Notes: generated by a model from the sequence alone, not told the origin. Shown: positions 53,456-64,000, counted from the stretch's first letter. The stretch: DNA of 64,000 nt from Aurelia coerulea (GCA_039566865.1 CM076948.1:10241001-10305000); one strand, 5' to 3'. Translations and numbers: made by a program.

Positions 53456-53693
53456 ATGATAAAGATGATGATAATAATGATAATGATAGTAATAATAGTA
53501 ATGATAGTAATAATAGTAATAATAGTAATAATAGTAATAATAGTAATAATAGTAATAATAGTAATAATAGTAATAATAGTAATAATAGTAATAATAGTAG
53601 TAATAGTAATAATAGTAATAATAGTAATAATAGTAATAATAGTAATAATAGTAATAATAGTAATAATAGTAATAATAGTAATAATAGTAATGG
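53456..53693. repeat. (TAATAATAG)n microsatellite, 3' side of the RLE LINE
   Basis: About 240 bp of a 9-bp repeat with few changes. It is open in several frames, which gives spurious poly-(NNS), poly-(VII) and poly-Leu proteins. It continues on the far side of the LINE at 57104. Confidence 0.93.
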
Positions 53694-56600
53694 AAACTTT
53701 TTATTCCCTACAAATACTATGATACATGATGACACCCATCACTCTCAATTAGGCATGATGGGGAAATTTACAAATAAGTTCGAAAAGTATGATTAAAATG
53801 TTCCTTAAAATAAATTGAAAAATCTACAGCTAATACGTCCGAAATAGAATATTTGTCCACATCTTGATAGGAAAGAATTTTAAAACGTTAGCAGTTCTGG
53901 ACTAGCCCACTCACTGTCTCTCTTACAAAATATATAGTATGTACAACGTATGCAGATGGTTATTATTTTCTTTTCTAGGTAAAGTTGCTCTTGCTTACTC
54001 GTTGATAAATTTTGCAACATATTCATAAACGCTTTGTGTCCGTTAATACCGATTGTTCCTATTGCTCCCATCGATAGATTTATGTATTCCACACGCAAGT
54101 ATGAGGATGAAAGGTCTTTCAGAAGATTTTCGTAGCGCCGCTTTTTATGAGCCTCGTTATTTCCAATGTTTGTTTCGAAACCGACAGACAGTTCGAGAAC
54201 ATATAATACACCCTCATTGATTACAAGGAGATCTGGACGCTTGCTGTTTCCAGTGATAACAGCTGATGGTCTGAAGCCTGGAATGTCATCAGCATAGACT
54301 TTAACATTTCTTATTCCTGTTAAGAAGTTGCCAATCGTCAGGAGGACAGAGTTGTGACGCCAAGTATATCTTTTCCCTTCAAGCATGGATTTGCAACCAG
54401 AGACGACGTGAAGAAGGGATTGTGGGAGTTGGCAGAAGTTACACAACTCGCTTTCGACTCTACCCCAAAATTTCATATTGTTCTTTGTAGGCAAACTGTT
54501 ATTAAGATAACGCACAGAGAAGTTGAAGATGTTCTTAGGTAGAAGTTTCTGTGCCTCACTCCATATGCTTGTTATTTTATTTGTCGTATGCTCAAGGATA
54601 GCCTTCAGTATAAGGCCTTGAGATGTCAATTCATGTGTGATCCTATGGATTTTCTTCGTTCTATTTTCTTTAATTACCTCTTTCCCATTAGCGTATGTGT
54701 CATATTGCACATTTTTATCACGGCTAGTTACTTTGTGTAGCGACTGTATGTCTCCATTTGGGGACTTCTTTAAACAGTTCCTAAGCGAAACTTGGCACTG
54801 GGAAAATTTTGTAGACGGATCAATAATTCCTAGCCCGCATTTTTCTTTCGTAAGACCAATTATATCCAACGTTCCACTGATCGGTATCTCGAGCCATAAT
54901 CTAATGTACCTGTGCGCTAGTGAGTCTAGATTTTGTTTGACCCACGTGATGTCTAAATCTGCAATAGTTAAGTCCCAAGACACTTTAGACATGAAATACG
55001 TCGAATAGAGAAGAATCTTGTTTTTCGGATGAAGTGGTAGCCTACTTATCGCTTCCAGCAGCAGGTTAGTTGTCTCCAGTAACTTTTTCTTATGCTCTTC
55101 GTTGTCCATTTTAAAGTTAAAACTTCTACCAAGGTAAGTGAATGAGTCAGTAGATAAAACAGGAGGGATTCGCTGGTTTGAGACAAACACCTTTGGACTA
55201 ACTTGACAACAATTTGTATTGACTTTCATCATACCGAATGCTTTACATTTGTCTGGCCTCGCTTCCATATTTGCCCAAGAGCAGAATGCTGTGAAACAGT
55301 TTAGAAGGATCTGATTTTCATATTCTTGGCCGGTTACTACGCATGCGTCGTCCGCAAATTGGAGCCAATTTCTGGGCCTTAAGAATGCATCATGTTTGTA
55401 TCCTAGTTGAGAGTACTCTTCCTTTCGTATCAGTTGAATGAAAATGTTAAATATCATGTTGAACGTGAGAGGGCTTAAACAGTCACCCTGAAGAACACCT
55501 TTAGTCACTGGAATAAATGGTGTTGCATACCCTGTGGTAATGATTGACGTTTTAAAATCTGTGTACAAATCCTTTATTAGGCTTTGGATTTCAACTGGAA
55601 CATGATGGAATCGGAGTGTTTCTTGGATGAGATTGTGATGGACCTCTCCGAAGGCGTTACGAAGATCGAGTAATGTGATAAACAGAGATCGTTGCTTTAA
55701 TCTAGCTTGATTGATAAGAAAAGCCATTTGCGCTGGATGTTCATACGTTCCCGAAATTTTTGGTATGAAGCCTTTTTGAATGTTATGTTCAAGATATTTG
55801 TTTTTGAGAAGGAAGTCAAACATCCTGTTACGAATCAGGGATGTAAACACTTTCAGAGGCACAGACTCGAGTGTTATTGGTCTGAAGTTTGCAGGAACAT
55901 TGGGATCACCCTTTTTGTGAATTAGCACCGTTACCGCCCTTTTCCATGTCGAGGGTACTGTACCAGCCTTCCATGCTTCCACCAAAATTAAATGGATGTA
56001 TGTTCTAAGATAGGGCATCCTCTGCAAACATATTATGGATATTTGGTCTAAGGGGCAGGGGGAACCCGAGGTTTTCATTCTTCGAATAATTCTAGTTACT
56101 TCTTGGTATGTTGGTTCCTTTAAATCAAATTCAATAGAAGGCTTATCGAATTTTGGTATGTGATCAGGTACCCTGAAGAGTTTTCTGGGGTTAATGACAC
56201 TGAAGGTCTTTTTGAAGTATTCGATGCAATCAGTTTTTGGAAATGTGGGTAAGATCTCTGACGGTTTCTTGATAAATTTCTTTGCGTAGCTCCAAACATT
56301 TTTCTGTACAAGGATATTGTGATCTTCTGTCGTCGAGAAGGGAACTTGATTTTCCGCATTATCCTTAATTTTCTGTCGAAGTAGTTTCGCGACGTATTTA
56401 ATTTCATCAGAATCGATATTTTCTGGGGGGGAATTTTTCAAAGTTTTCAGAATCCTTTTCAGATCATTTTTGGTTTTGTCTTTGTATCGCTCGGCAAGTT
56501 CAGAGGGGCATCTGTCGTTTTCCTTCCCAAATTTTCCCACAAAATAATCGTAAAGGGATCGATTCATTTCTTCTATATTTTCATTCAAGCAATTCGGCGA

Positions 56601-57103
56601 TATCTCCCTTGATGGGAGTGTTTCCCTAAAATGGTCTTCTGCAGCTTTCCATTGTTGTGCAGTTCTTGGTAATTTTACCCCCACCTTCAAGATAGGCTCG
56701 TTATTTTCGTCGTAGATCTGCCCCTCCGTGTCCGACACAGTGGCAGGATCTTCCTCGCTCTCTGCTTCGATAATTGCATCAGTTATTTCCTGTCCTAGTC
56801 CCAAGATCACCCGACAGCTTCGTGGTGAATTTTCAAGCCTCGTAGGCCCTTGCAAGGTTTCCCGCAACAACACTTTGTTATTGTTTGTTGGTTTTGTGAT
56901 AGAATAGAGTTATTGTCTGAGATTGAATAGCTAGCTTCACGTATGACTGACTCATAACCGTTGCCATGGTTATCGCCTTGTCTGCTATTGTTTAGTTTTC
57001 CACTGCATCTCCATCGATGTCGTCCTAAAACTTGGAAATCTTTCCCGCAATAATCGCAAATAGTGAGCACCAGGACGAGTCCAAGAACTGTCAGCGATTT
57101 CAT
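53694..57103 (-). mobile_element. RLE-type LINE (R4/Dong-like) inserted in the microsatellite
   Basis: The 3410-bp insert is bounded on both sides by the same 9-bp microsatellite. Its one protein, read right to left, has N-terminal zinc fingers, RT and a restriction-like endonuclease. The 3' UTR is 53694-53879, ending AAAAGTTTCC next to the repeat. R4-clade Dong elements are known to insert in TAA repeats, which this target resembles. Confidence 0.87.
53880..57103 (-). pseudogene. R4/Dong-like LINE protein, one frameshift
   Basis: Starts MKSLTVLG at 57103, directly against the microsatellite. Zinc finger 1 is CDYCGKDFQVLGRHRWRC; finger 2 is CCCGKPCKGLRGLKIHH.., at whose end (about 56825-56835) a one-base deletion shifts frame just before the expected closing SCRVI. 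The second frame is open for 997 codons: RT residues about 300-580, with HKKGDPNVPANFRPITL (319-335), motif A LLDLRNAFGEVHH (D403), KGVLQGDCLSPLTF (458-470) and QFADDA (505-510); a CX2CX7HX4C finger (C811, C814, H822, C827); and the endonuclease KRPDLLVINEGVLYVLELSV with D881 and E894. The last part, GAIGTIGINGHKAF .. CIRCTYYIFCKRDSEW, is typical of the clade. All catalytic residues are present. Confidence 0.9.
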
Positions 57104-57475
57104 AATAGTAATAATAGTAGTAATAGTAATAATAGTAATAATAGTAATAATAGTAATAATAGTAATAATAGTGAAAATAGTAATAATAGTAATAATAGTA
57201 ATAATAGTAATAATAGTAATAATAGTAATAATAGTAATAATAGTAATAATAGTAATAATAGTAATAATAGTAATAATAGTAATAATAGTAGTAATAGTAA
57301 TAATAGTAATAATAGTAATAATAGTAATAATAGTAATAATAGTAGTAATAGTAATAATAGTAATAATAGTAATAATAGTAATAATAGTAATAATAGTAAT
57401 AATTGTAATAATAGTAGTAATAGTAATAATAGTAATAATAGTAATAATAGTAATAGTAATAACAGTAATAATGTA
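57104..57475. repeat. (TAATAATAG)n microsatellite, 5' side of the RLE LINE
   Basis: About 370 bp of the same 9-bp repeat. On the minus strand no frame has a stop, producing spurious poly-Tyr and poly-Leu proteins, and the LINE frame also stays open through it (Thr/Ile repeats). Confidence 0.93.
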
Positions 57476-57793
57476 GCCATCTATCGTCAGGGCCCACAGG
57501 CGTTTAACAATACAATATTACTAGTTAACATAAAATGAGATTACAGAAAATGATTTACACAGGAATATGAAAGAAATTATCCAAGAAATTTTATAATAAA
57601 TGCTATTAGATATCTACTTTTATACTGGGTACTCAACAACCAGCGAACAACCAGGATTTCTCTTTATCGTGGCAAACAGAAATCTTTTTGAATTATCAGA
57701 AAGACCAAGAGATTAAAATTTTACCACCGCCGGGAAACCACGGATCTCCTACTTTTATACTGTATATCTTTGTTGACTTGTAAATATTTTATC
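57476..57793. other. Flank of the microsatellite, nothing recognised
   Basis: No domain, transposon end or RNA gene that I can support. Confidence 0.4.
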
Positions 57794-58040
57794 CAGAGAT
57801 GGCGCCAGGGAAGAAATGCTAGGGGGGCAAATACTGTCAGAGTGCCGACAGTGAGAAATTTTTTATGAACGAGTGCAATTCTAGTTCACTAAGATGACAA
57901 CCAAGCAAAGAAATTTGGAGGTGCAGGATATGAAAATGTCGACAGTGGGTAGAAATTGTCGAAAATTTAAGTGCCGATGGGGGCTGAATGAAATTTTGGG
58001 GGGCTCCTGCCCCCCTAGCCCCTCGCTGACACCATCCCTG
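57794..58040. mobile_element. hAT-type MITE, 247 bp
   Basis: CAGAGATGGCGCCAGG and the inverse GCTGACACCATCCCTG, flanked by a perfect ATTTTATC (57786-57793, 58041-58048). CCCCCTAG runs near both ends. Confidence 0.8.
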
Positions 58041-58048
58041 ATTTTATC

Positions 58049-58830
58049 CACTGTTTTCTTTTGTAATATTTGTATTTAAATGTAATACGATGACAAAGAA
58101 ATTGATAATGATGATCATGCTATATTTTGTTCATTGCCATATGCCCTGTTCTTTATTATTGAAGGTAAAACAAACAGTATAACCAATGTAGGCCTGTGAA
58201 GGAACCTTGCATATGAAGTTTGATATTTGATATGTTTTGTTGTAAACCTAAAGAAATAAAAAGGTTTTTATAAAAATGTTTTCACTGAACCATTGCAATT
58301 CTTTTGCAGAGCAAAATGAAAGTAGACTTTGAGCAGATCAGGCCTGTACCTGCTGTCATGTTAGCCACACCAAATGTATTATACAACCACAGGGAAACCA
58401 AATCAACTGTTGATTTGTGTAATTTTTGCTATTTGATGATTTATTCTACTTTTTAATTACAATACTTTCCGTGACTTCTGTTCCACTACGCAGCGAGAAT
58501 CATGAAGAATAAATACAAAATTATGATAAATTATCAAATAACAAATTGATACAAAGATAGGATAAGATACCAAAATAACAAAAATTACAGAAATCAAGAG
58601 TTAACCTGGATTCCCTGTTATACAGCAGTGTAATAATAGCAGTACTCACTGGAAAATTGATATAATACCAAGATCAGTGGTAGATAAGGTGAATAAATCA
58701 TGTTGATGGCTATTCAATTTCTCAAATCACTGTAGAAGAAAAGAGGATACATTGATCATGGAGCATTGCGGGCATCTTTATTTTGAAAGAAGTTTTTTTC
58801 GGAACCTATAACCTGTAAGTAAGTTGACGG
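58049..58830. other. Intergenic stretch with a possible small exon
   Basis: A TTCTTTTGCAG acceptor-like site at 58307 precedes MKVDFEQIRPVPAVMLATPN VLYNHRETKSTVDLCNF (58317-58460, plus). I do not recognise it and see no matching donor, so I do not call a gene. The rest is ordinary AT-rich sequence. Confidence 0.3.
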
Positions 58831-58996
58831 CAGGGCCGTAGGAAGAAGTTTCGGATTGGGGGGGGGGGCAATTGTTCTTAAAACAATAGAGAACAATACA
58901 TCTATCTAATTCGTGTGACGTAGCACCATTGTTTTCGAAATTATTGGGGGGCTCAAGCCCCCCTGCCCCCCCCCCCCCCCGCTTCCTACGGGCCTG
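58831..58996. mobile_element. hAT-type MITE, 166 bp
   Basis: CAGGGCCGTAGGAAG and its inverse CTTCCTACGGGCCTG, flanked by a perfect GTTGACGG (58823-58830, 58997-59004). Long G and C runs make the termini. Confidence 0.85.
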
Positions 58997-59177
58997 GTTG
59001 ACGGAGCTGAGTACAGGCACTCTATAAAGAGGACAAGAACACATCTATGATAGCTATTTTTCCTCTTGCTAAACAATATGTACGCACGTGTTGAAATCAT
59101 CAAATACAGCACTAATTTTGAACATGTCTTGGGTTGCTATTCATCTCCGTCCACTAACTTTAACGCTTTTATGTCGC

Positions 59178-59186
59178 TATATAAAG
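59178..59186 (+). promoter_or_regulatory. Candidate TATA box
   Basis: TATATAAAG lies 58 bp before an ATG (59236) that opens a 33-codon frame (MNQGAKSSGVVTGNGGDIKR..) with no recognised domain. A promoter is plausible but unproven, and no following exon was identified. Confidence 0.25.
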
Positions 59187-59639
59187 ACCAGCAGCCTCGT
59201 TTTGCTCATTCGACAATCACCGGCTTTGTAAACGGATGAACCAAGGCGCGAAATCAAGTGGTGTTGTGACTGGAAATGGAGGAGACATCAAAAGAAACCG
59301 CGCGTTCATGAGCTCCGCACGCTACGCTCTCTCGTGACAAATGATTAAAATTCTAGCCTGTCAGATATCAGTATTTCCTGTTGACGTAGATCAGTTATCC
59401 AAATATGGTGCTGTACGTGTCATATCCTATTGTCTTCGTGTGGCTATTTTTATCAAGGGCTTATACATGCTTAGATTCCCTTTACTTTTCGTCAAGTCTG
59501 TTACCTTTACTACGAGAGTCGTGACACCTTATGGGCCTAAATCATTAGACGATAGGTCCTGGCTTTGTAGAGTATTTCATTGCCCAACAGAAGTGAGATG
59601 TTGGAAAATAGAATTCAAGGAAGGCCACAGAAACTGAGG

Positions 59640-59932
59640 ATATCATATAGTGTGCTTTAGGTCTTACCTATCCAACCAGAAACAACTATGCATGGTTAAT
59701 GGTGCTGCTTCATACATAGAGGACATAGAAGGCGGTGTGCCACAAGGCAAATTTCTTGGCCTTCTTCTACTCCTCATTAGCTACATCAATTATCTCCCAC
59801 AGGCTGTCGAAAGCTCTCTGTGTTCATGTATGCTGACCATACCAGTCTGTGCCACCGTCCAATGATATGACTCGGCGGAATGAGGCTAGGCTATTAGCAG
59901 TGATCTTAGGCATTTGGACACCTGGCTACATA
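59640..59932 (+). pseudogene. LINE RT fragment cut by a CAGGGTGTCCC end
   Basis: Encodes CFRSYLSNQKQLCMVNGAAS, EDIEGGVPQGKFLGLLLLLI and a worn SYINYLPQAVESS (RT palm of a jockey/CR1 type). It then runs on in another frame (TRRNEARLLAVILGIWTPGY) to 59930. TA and CAGGGTGTCCCAAAAAACATG follow at once, so the RT was hit by that repeat. The YADD is degraded. Confidence 0.72.
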
Positions 59933-60130
59933 CAGGGTGTCCCAAAAAACATGTGCGCTGTTTGAGTGGCTTCTGCGGAGCAGCCATAAATCCAATTTTC
60001 TGTTTTTAAGATTCTTAACAGAAGAGACTTCAAATTAAAGGTTGACACCGAGTTTGAGTAAATCTGATCTATAGTCGCTGATTTATGGAGCAAGAAAGCC
60101 AAAATTATTGGCTGCCTCAAATGCGCTAAA
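59933..60130. repeat. CAGGGTGTCCC-type end fragment
   Basis: CAGGGTGTCCCAAAAAACAT GTGCGCTGTTTGAG after TA. Its inner sequence differs from the 46346 family, so it is a separate relative. Right end not found. 60131-60389 has no recognised feature. Confidence 0.5.
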
Positions 60131-60389
60131 ATTAACGAAATTGATTGAATAAAACATACCTAGCCCTGTTTTCTGATGTTTCTAAGTAAGACAGATCGTC
60201 ATACATTGCATTTTATGACAACCAAGAATATTGGACATATCTAGGGTTGCTAGGAATGGTAATGTGCAACACGAATGCTGCAGACCATGGCATTTGCGTC
60301 CATCAGATATTTTGCTTCTCAAAAGTGATGAAGTCGTTTCAAACCAACAATATTGCGTTTAGCAGGCTGCTTGGTCAATATTCTTAAGT

Positions 60390-60947
60390 TATATGGTCAT
60401 TGTCCTGGGTATGACGGTAAACTGCATCCGACTGGCTATGGCTGATACAACGTGGTGGGACCATTCGTGGCGTGGTGGTCTCTACAAAATGCCACAGAGT
60501 TGCAGCCTCCAGAGTAAGGCGAGCTATGGGCGCCTTAAAACCCATGCCCCCACTGCCTTGTGGGTACTTCTTGGCTGAAGAAAGGCTACGGGACCAAACC
60601 CCGATGAAAAAGCGCCCATGCTGAGGCGATAGGCAGTTGGCTTGAATTCATGATTGCCTTCTGGCAGAAGCTACAGCTGACGTGACACTGAACGTCCAGA
60701 CCATGTCTGGCCTTTAGATACTGTCACGAAAGCCAAAAGGGGGGATGGAAGGTCTAAGGCAGCCCCCATCTTCCATATTCAGTGCCTAGGCGTGCGCGTC
60801 GAAGGTTTTGGTGTGATGGTCGCAGGATTCCGTACGGGGCAGAAGGAAACCTGAGGCAGCTACCAAGATGTCCAAGCAGCCCTATTTAGGGATGGCCTGC
60901 TTGCCTCAATCAGAGGAAGGCCCTAGAAAAGGTGGGCTAAAAAAGCC
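60390..60947 (+). promoter_or_regulatory. 5' UTR / promoter region of the APE-RT LINE
   Basis: A GC-richer non-coding block leading into the LINE start codon. It contains GCCTCCAGAGTAAGGCGAGC and several short imperfect stems, and has no upstream LINE coding sequence. RTE-type elements use an internal promoter here; assignment is by position. Confidence 0.5.
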
Positions 60948-63452
60948 ATGCTCCAAAAAACACATCCTGTATCTACTGAAATTAAATTTCTTGCTTGTTG
61001 GAATGTACGGACTTTGACCCCCGGATTTAATACGGACTCGGATTTAAGGAAAACGTCTTTATTGAATTATGAGTTGGATCGGCTTAACGTTGATATTGCT
61101 GCATTATCTGAAACCCGTTTACCAGACAACGGTTCAATCAAGGAGAGCAGTTACACCATATTTTGGCATGGGAAGCCACAAGGACAAAAACGTGAACATG
61201 GAGTTGGTTTTGCCATACGAAATAATATTATTCCTTTCTGTGAAACTCCAGTCGCTATAACGATCAGACTTATGACTTTGAGGGTTCACACTACCAAAGG
61301 CCCTCTAACAATTTTCAGTGTATATGCATCCACTCTCCAGGCTGACGATGAGGATAAAAATAATTTCTACCAACAGCTCGAACAAGAGATAGAACAAATC
61401 CCACAAACTGAAACCATTATAATACTCGGCGATTTTAATGCAAGAGTTGGATGTTCCTTTGAAAACTGGAGAGGCATACTAGGGAAACATGGCGTCGGAA
61501 ATATGAACGATAACGGACAACTATTGTTGGAACTATGTGCAAACCAAAATCTGTGTGTCACTAATACCTTCTTTGCGGGAAAAATATCAAGAAAAACATC
61601 TTGGAAGCATCCAAGATCTGGGCATTGGCACCAATTAGACTTAGTGCTGACAAGACGTTCCCATTTAAAGGAAATCCTACACAAGAGATCTTATCAGAGT
61701 GCTGAATGTAACACTGACCATTCTTTGGTTGGCTGCAAGGTTAAAATTTGTGTTAAGAAGATATATCGCAACAAAACTCCTGGTCGTTCTCGTATAAACG
61801 TTGGTAAAATAAAGGATTATCAAAAATGCACTACATTCAATAACGAAACTACCAGACTCAGTCTGGTTTTGACATCAGCTAATGATGCATGGTGTAATCT
61901 ACGTGATGGAATTTACAATGCTGCTATTGCGGCCTTTGGCAAGAGTGTAAAGAAAAATGTCGACTGGTTTGAGGAAAACTCATTAACGCTATTACCACTT
62001 GTTGAGGAGAAAAGATCAGCATTGATTGCATACAAAAACTCTCCAAGTAATAGAAATCTGGAAAACTTACGGATGGCGCGTAGCAAGATGCAAACAGAGG
62101 CAAGGAAATGTGCCCAGAGCTATTGGCTTAACCTTTGCGATGAAATTCAAAGAGCGGCTGATATGGGTGATACTCGTAGAATGTACGAAGGAATTAAACG
62201 TTGTATTGGACCAGTAAAAAGGGCAGTAGCCCCACTGAAGGATCTTCAGGGAAATATTTTAAAAGACAAGCAGCAAAAGCTTGAGCGTTGGGTTGAACAT
62301 TACGGGATTCTATATACAGGAACATCTGAGATCAATGAGGCTGCATTTACGACATTACCCCAGTTTGAAGTCATGGAAGATTTAAGCGCCGAACCAACAC
62401 TAGAAGAACTGCAGCAAGCTATAAATTCTGTTCCTGTGAATAAGGCATCGGGAAATGATAGCATACCAGCTGAAATTTATAAATGTGCTGACAAAGAGTT
62501 GCTTACCAAGATTCATCAAGTTTTACTCCTCTGCTGGCGTGAAGACGACGTTCCACAAGATTTCAAGGATGCGCGATTCATACAACTATATAAAAACAAG
62601 GGTGACAGAAGTGAATGTGATAACCACAGAGGTATCTCCCTGCTGAACATTATTGGTAAAATATTTAGTCGTACCCTGCTTCCAAGAATACAACTTTTAG
62701 GAGAAAACATTTACCCAGAAAGTCAATGTGGCTTTCGACAGGGGCGTTCTACTACAGATATGGTATTTTCAGTAAGACAGCTTCAAGAGAAATGCAGGGA
62801 AAAGCGTATCCCATTACATATGGCATTTATCGACCTTACGAAGGCCTTCGATTCAGTCAGTAGAGAGGGTTTATACATTGTTCTCAGGAAACTTGGCTGT
62901 CCACAAAAGCTACTAAACTTAATTCGCTCGTTACACATGGGTATGATGGCAACAGTTGTCTATGAAAATGAAGAATCCAAAGCATTCTCGGTTAATAACG
63001 GAGTGAAGCAAGGATGCGTCCTTGCTCCTGTTCTATTCAACATATATTTTTCTTACCTAATAAGACATGCTTTCGAAGGAAATGATGAAGGGATCTATCT
63101 CAGAACCAGACATGATGGCGGACTCTTTAACATCTCTAGATTTAGAGCAAAGACCAAAGTGAGAGAATCGACTGTACGGGAACTACTCTTTGCCGACGAT
63201 GCGGCGCTAGTTGCTCACAGTGAAGAGTCTCTGCAAAGGCTTCTGGACAAATTTTCAGAGTCATGCAAGAGTTTTGGGCTCAGGATAAGTTTAAAGAAAA
63301 CTGTGATAATGCATCAGGGATCAGCGGGATCCAATTCTGAAATTACTTTAGATGAAAATAGTCTTAGCAGTGTCGACAAATTCTGCTATCTTGGTTCCAC
63401 AGTAACAAAGAACTTAGATCTAAACGATGAAATATCAAAACGAATCGGCTAA
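60948..63452 (+). CDS. APE-RT LINE polyprotein (RTE-like), to the nonsense codon
   Basis: 834 codons. Endonuclease: FLACWNVRTLTPG, IAALSETRLPDNG, HGVGFAIRNNI, IILGDFNARVGCS, HWHQLDLVLTRR and NTDHSLVGCKV, the apurinic-type motif set. Reverse transcriptase: ARFIQLYKNKGDRSECDNHR GISLLN, SQCGFRQGRSTTDMVF, AFIDLTKAFDSVSREG (motif A), NNGVKQGCVLAPVLFN, and LLFADDAALVAHS with FADD at 748-751, then FCYLGSTVTKNLDL. All catalytic residues are present. It ends at TAA (63450-63452), which replaces one codon in KRIG-x-AAMNFG; the frame then stays open to the window edge. Clade given as RTE-like from motif style. Confidence 0.92.
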   Translation: MLQKTHPVSTEIKFLACWNVRTLTPGFNTDSDLRKTSLLNYELDRLNVDIAALSETRLPDNGSIKESSYTIFWHGKPQGQKREHGVGFAIRNNIIPFCETPVAITIRLMTLRVHTTKGPLTIFSVYASTLQADDEDKNNFYQQLEQEIEQIPQTETIIILGDFNARVGCSFENWRGILGKHGVGNMNDNGQLLLELCANQNLCVTNTFFAGKISRKTSWKHPRSGHWHQLDLVLTRRSHLKEILHKRSYQSAECNTDHSLVGCKVKICVKKIYRNKTPGRSRINVGKIKDYQKCTTFNNETTRLSLVLTSANDAWCNLRDGIYNAAIAAFGKSVKKNVDWFEENSLTLLPLVEEKRSALIAYKNSPSNRNLENLRMARSKMQTEARKCAQSYWLNLCDEIQRAADMGDTRRMYEGIKRCIGPVKRAVAPLKDLQGNILKDKQQKLERWVEHYGILYTGTSEINEAAFTTLPQFEVMEDLSAEPTLEELQQAINSVPVNKASGNDSIPAEIYKCADKELLTKIHQVLLLCWREDDVPQDFKDARFIQLYKNKGDRSECDNHRGISLLNIIGKIFSRTLLPRIQLLGENIYPESQCGFRQGRSTTDMVFSVRQLQEKCREKRIPLHMAFIDLTKAFDSVSREGLYIVLRKLGCPQKLLNLIRSLHMGMMATVVYENEESKAFSVNNGVKQGCVLAPVLFNIYFSYLIRHAFEGNDEGIYLRTRHDGGLFNISRFRAKTKVRESTVRELLFADDAALVAHSEESLQRLLDKFSESCKSFGLRISLKKTVIMHQGSAGSNSEITLDENSLSSVDKFCYLGSTVTKNLDLNDEISKRIG

Positions 63453-64000
63453 GCAGCTATGAATTTTGGGTTACTAAAGAAACGAGCGTGGGAAAATAAT
63501 AAACTCTCTACCAAGGTTAAGATTCGCATATACGAGACTTGTGTGCTTTCTTCGTTGCTATATTGCTCAGAGACATGGACTACGTATGCTAGGAATATTA
63601 GAAGGCTAAATAGGTTTCACATGAGGTGCTTACGGAAGTTGCTGAAAATAAAATGGCAAGACAAGATACCCGATACAGAGGTACTAAAGCGAGCGGGGCT
63701 AACACACTTGGAAACTATGATAATGCAGAAACGGTTGAGATGGCTAGGGCATGTCAAAAGGATGGATGATAGTCGTATTCCAAAGACAATTCTTTTCAGC
63801 GAAGCTCGTGATGGCTCTAGGAAACAAGGACGCCCGTTGTTAAGATATCATGATAATTGCAAAAGTGACATGAAATCGTTTGATGTGAATGTAGATAGCT
63901 GGGAGATTTGCGCAACACAACGTTCATCATGGAAAGAAAATGTGACCATGGGAGCAAGAAGATATGAACAAGCCCTTATACAGAGAAAAGAGGAGAGCAG
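63453..64000 (+). pseudogene. APE-RT LINE, C-terminal part beyond the nonsense codon
   Basis: In the same frame as the preceding ORF and open to the edge: AAMNFGLLKKRAWENNKLST, YETCVLSSLLYCSETWT, LNRFHMRCLRKLLKIKWQDK and QKRLRWLGHVKRMDD, the thumb/C-terminal region of this LINE type. With the first part the protein has at least 1017 codons. The 3' end lies outside the window. Confidence 0.88.

Noticed and set aside
56985..57538. Long poly-Tyr, poly-Leu, poly-Asn/Ser and poly-Ile/Val open frames
   Set aside because: They are translations of the (TAATAATAG)n microsatellite in different frames; no evidence of a gene. The same applies to 53431-53796.

Overview
The window looks like intron-rich, transposon-dense DNA from a marine invertebrate animal, most likely a cnidarian such as a coral or sea anemone. 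The evidence is animal-type genes with GT-AG introns, immunoglobulin (Ig) exons of one symmetric phase, and a mixed load of LINE, Penelope, Copia, hAT, mariner, piggyBac-like and Mutator-like elements. The species is an inference. There are no bacterial operons, CRISPR arrays or rRNA genes.

Three host genes can be read. (1) A GFOD1/2-type oxidoreductase-fold gene lies on the minus strand (5853 to 3887, two exons). (2) Head-to-head with it, start codons about 160 bp apart, is the MRGBP/Eaf7 gene, a NuA4/TIP60 histone acetyltransferase subunit. It lies on the plus strand in four exons at 6014-6128, 15452-15576, 17791-17917 and 19193-19359, which join to 177 residues. (3) From about 53.4 kb down to 22.8 kb on the minus strand is a large Ig-superfamily gene with at least six Ig exons, all a multiple of three long, and a candidate signal-peptide exon. 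Two of its exon types alternate, pointing to tandem duplication of an exon pair.

Nearly everything else is mobile DNA lying in introns or between genes. MRGBP intron 1 (9.3 kb) holds an antisense LINE split by a TTAA-targeting MITE. That MITE contains a near-perfect hairpin and a Copia element, and the Copia element is joined in frame to a LINE with CCCH-finger ORF1. The same intron holds a 5'-truncated Penelope-like element with a 15-bp target duplication and a hammerhead-ribozyme-like fold near its 3' end. Introns of the Ig gene hold a 1.7-kb foldback element with a 9-bp target duplication, a three-copy 275-bp tandem array with a tRNA-like and a ribozyme-like motif per unit, a 3.7-kb satellite of about 212-bp units with higher-order structure, and many hAT, piggyBac and mariner-like MITEs, some nested three deep.

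The right third (53.4-64 kb) is dominated by two near-complete LINEs. One is a minus-strand element with a restriction-like endonuclease (R4/Dong type) sitting exactly inside a (TAATAATAG)n microsatellite, with one apparent frameshift. The other is a plus-strand apurinic-endonuclease LINE (RTE-like) with one nonsense codon, running off the right edge.
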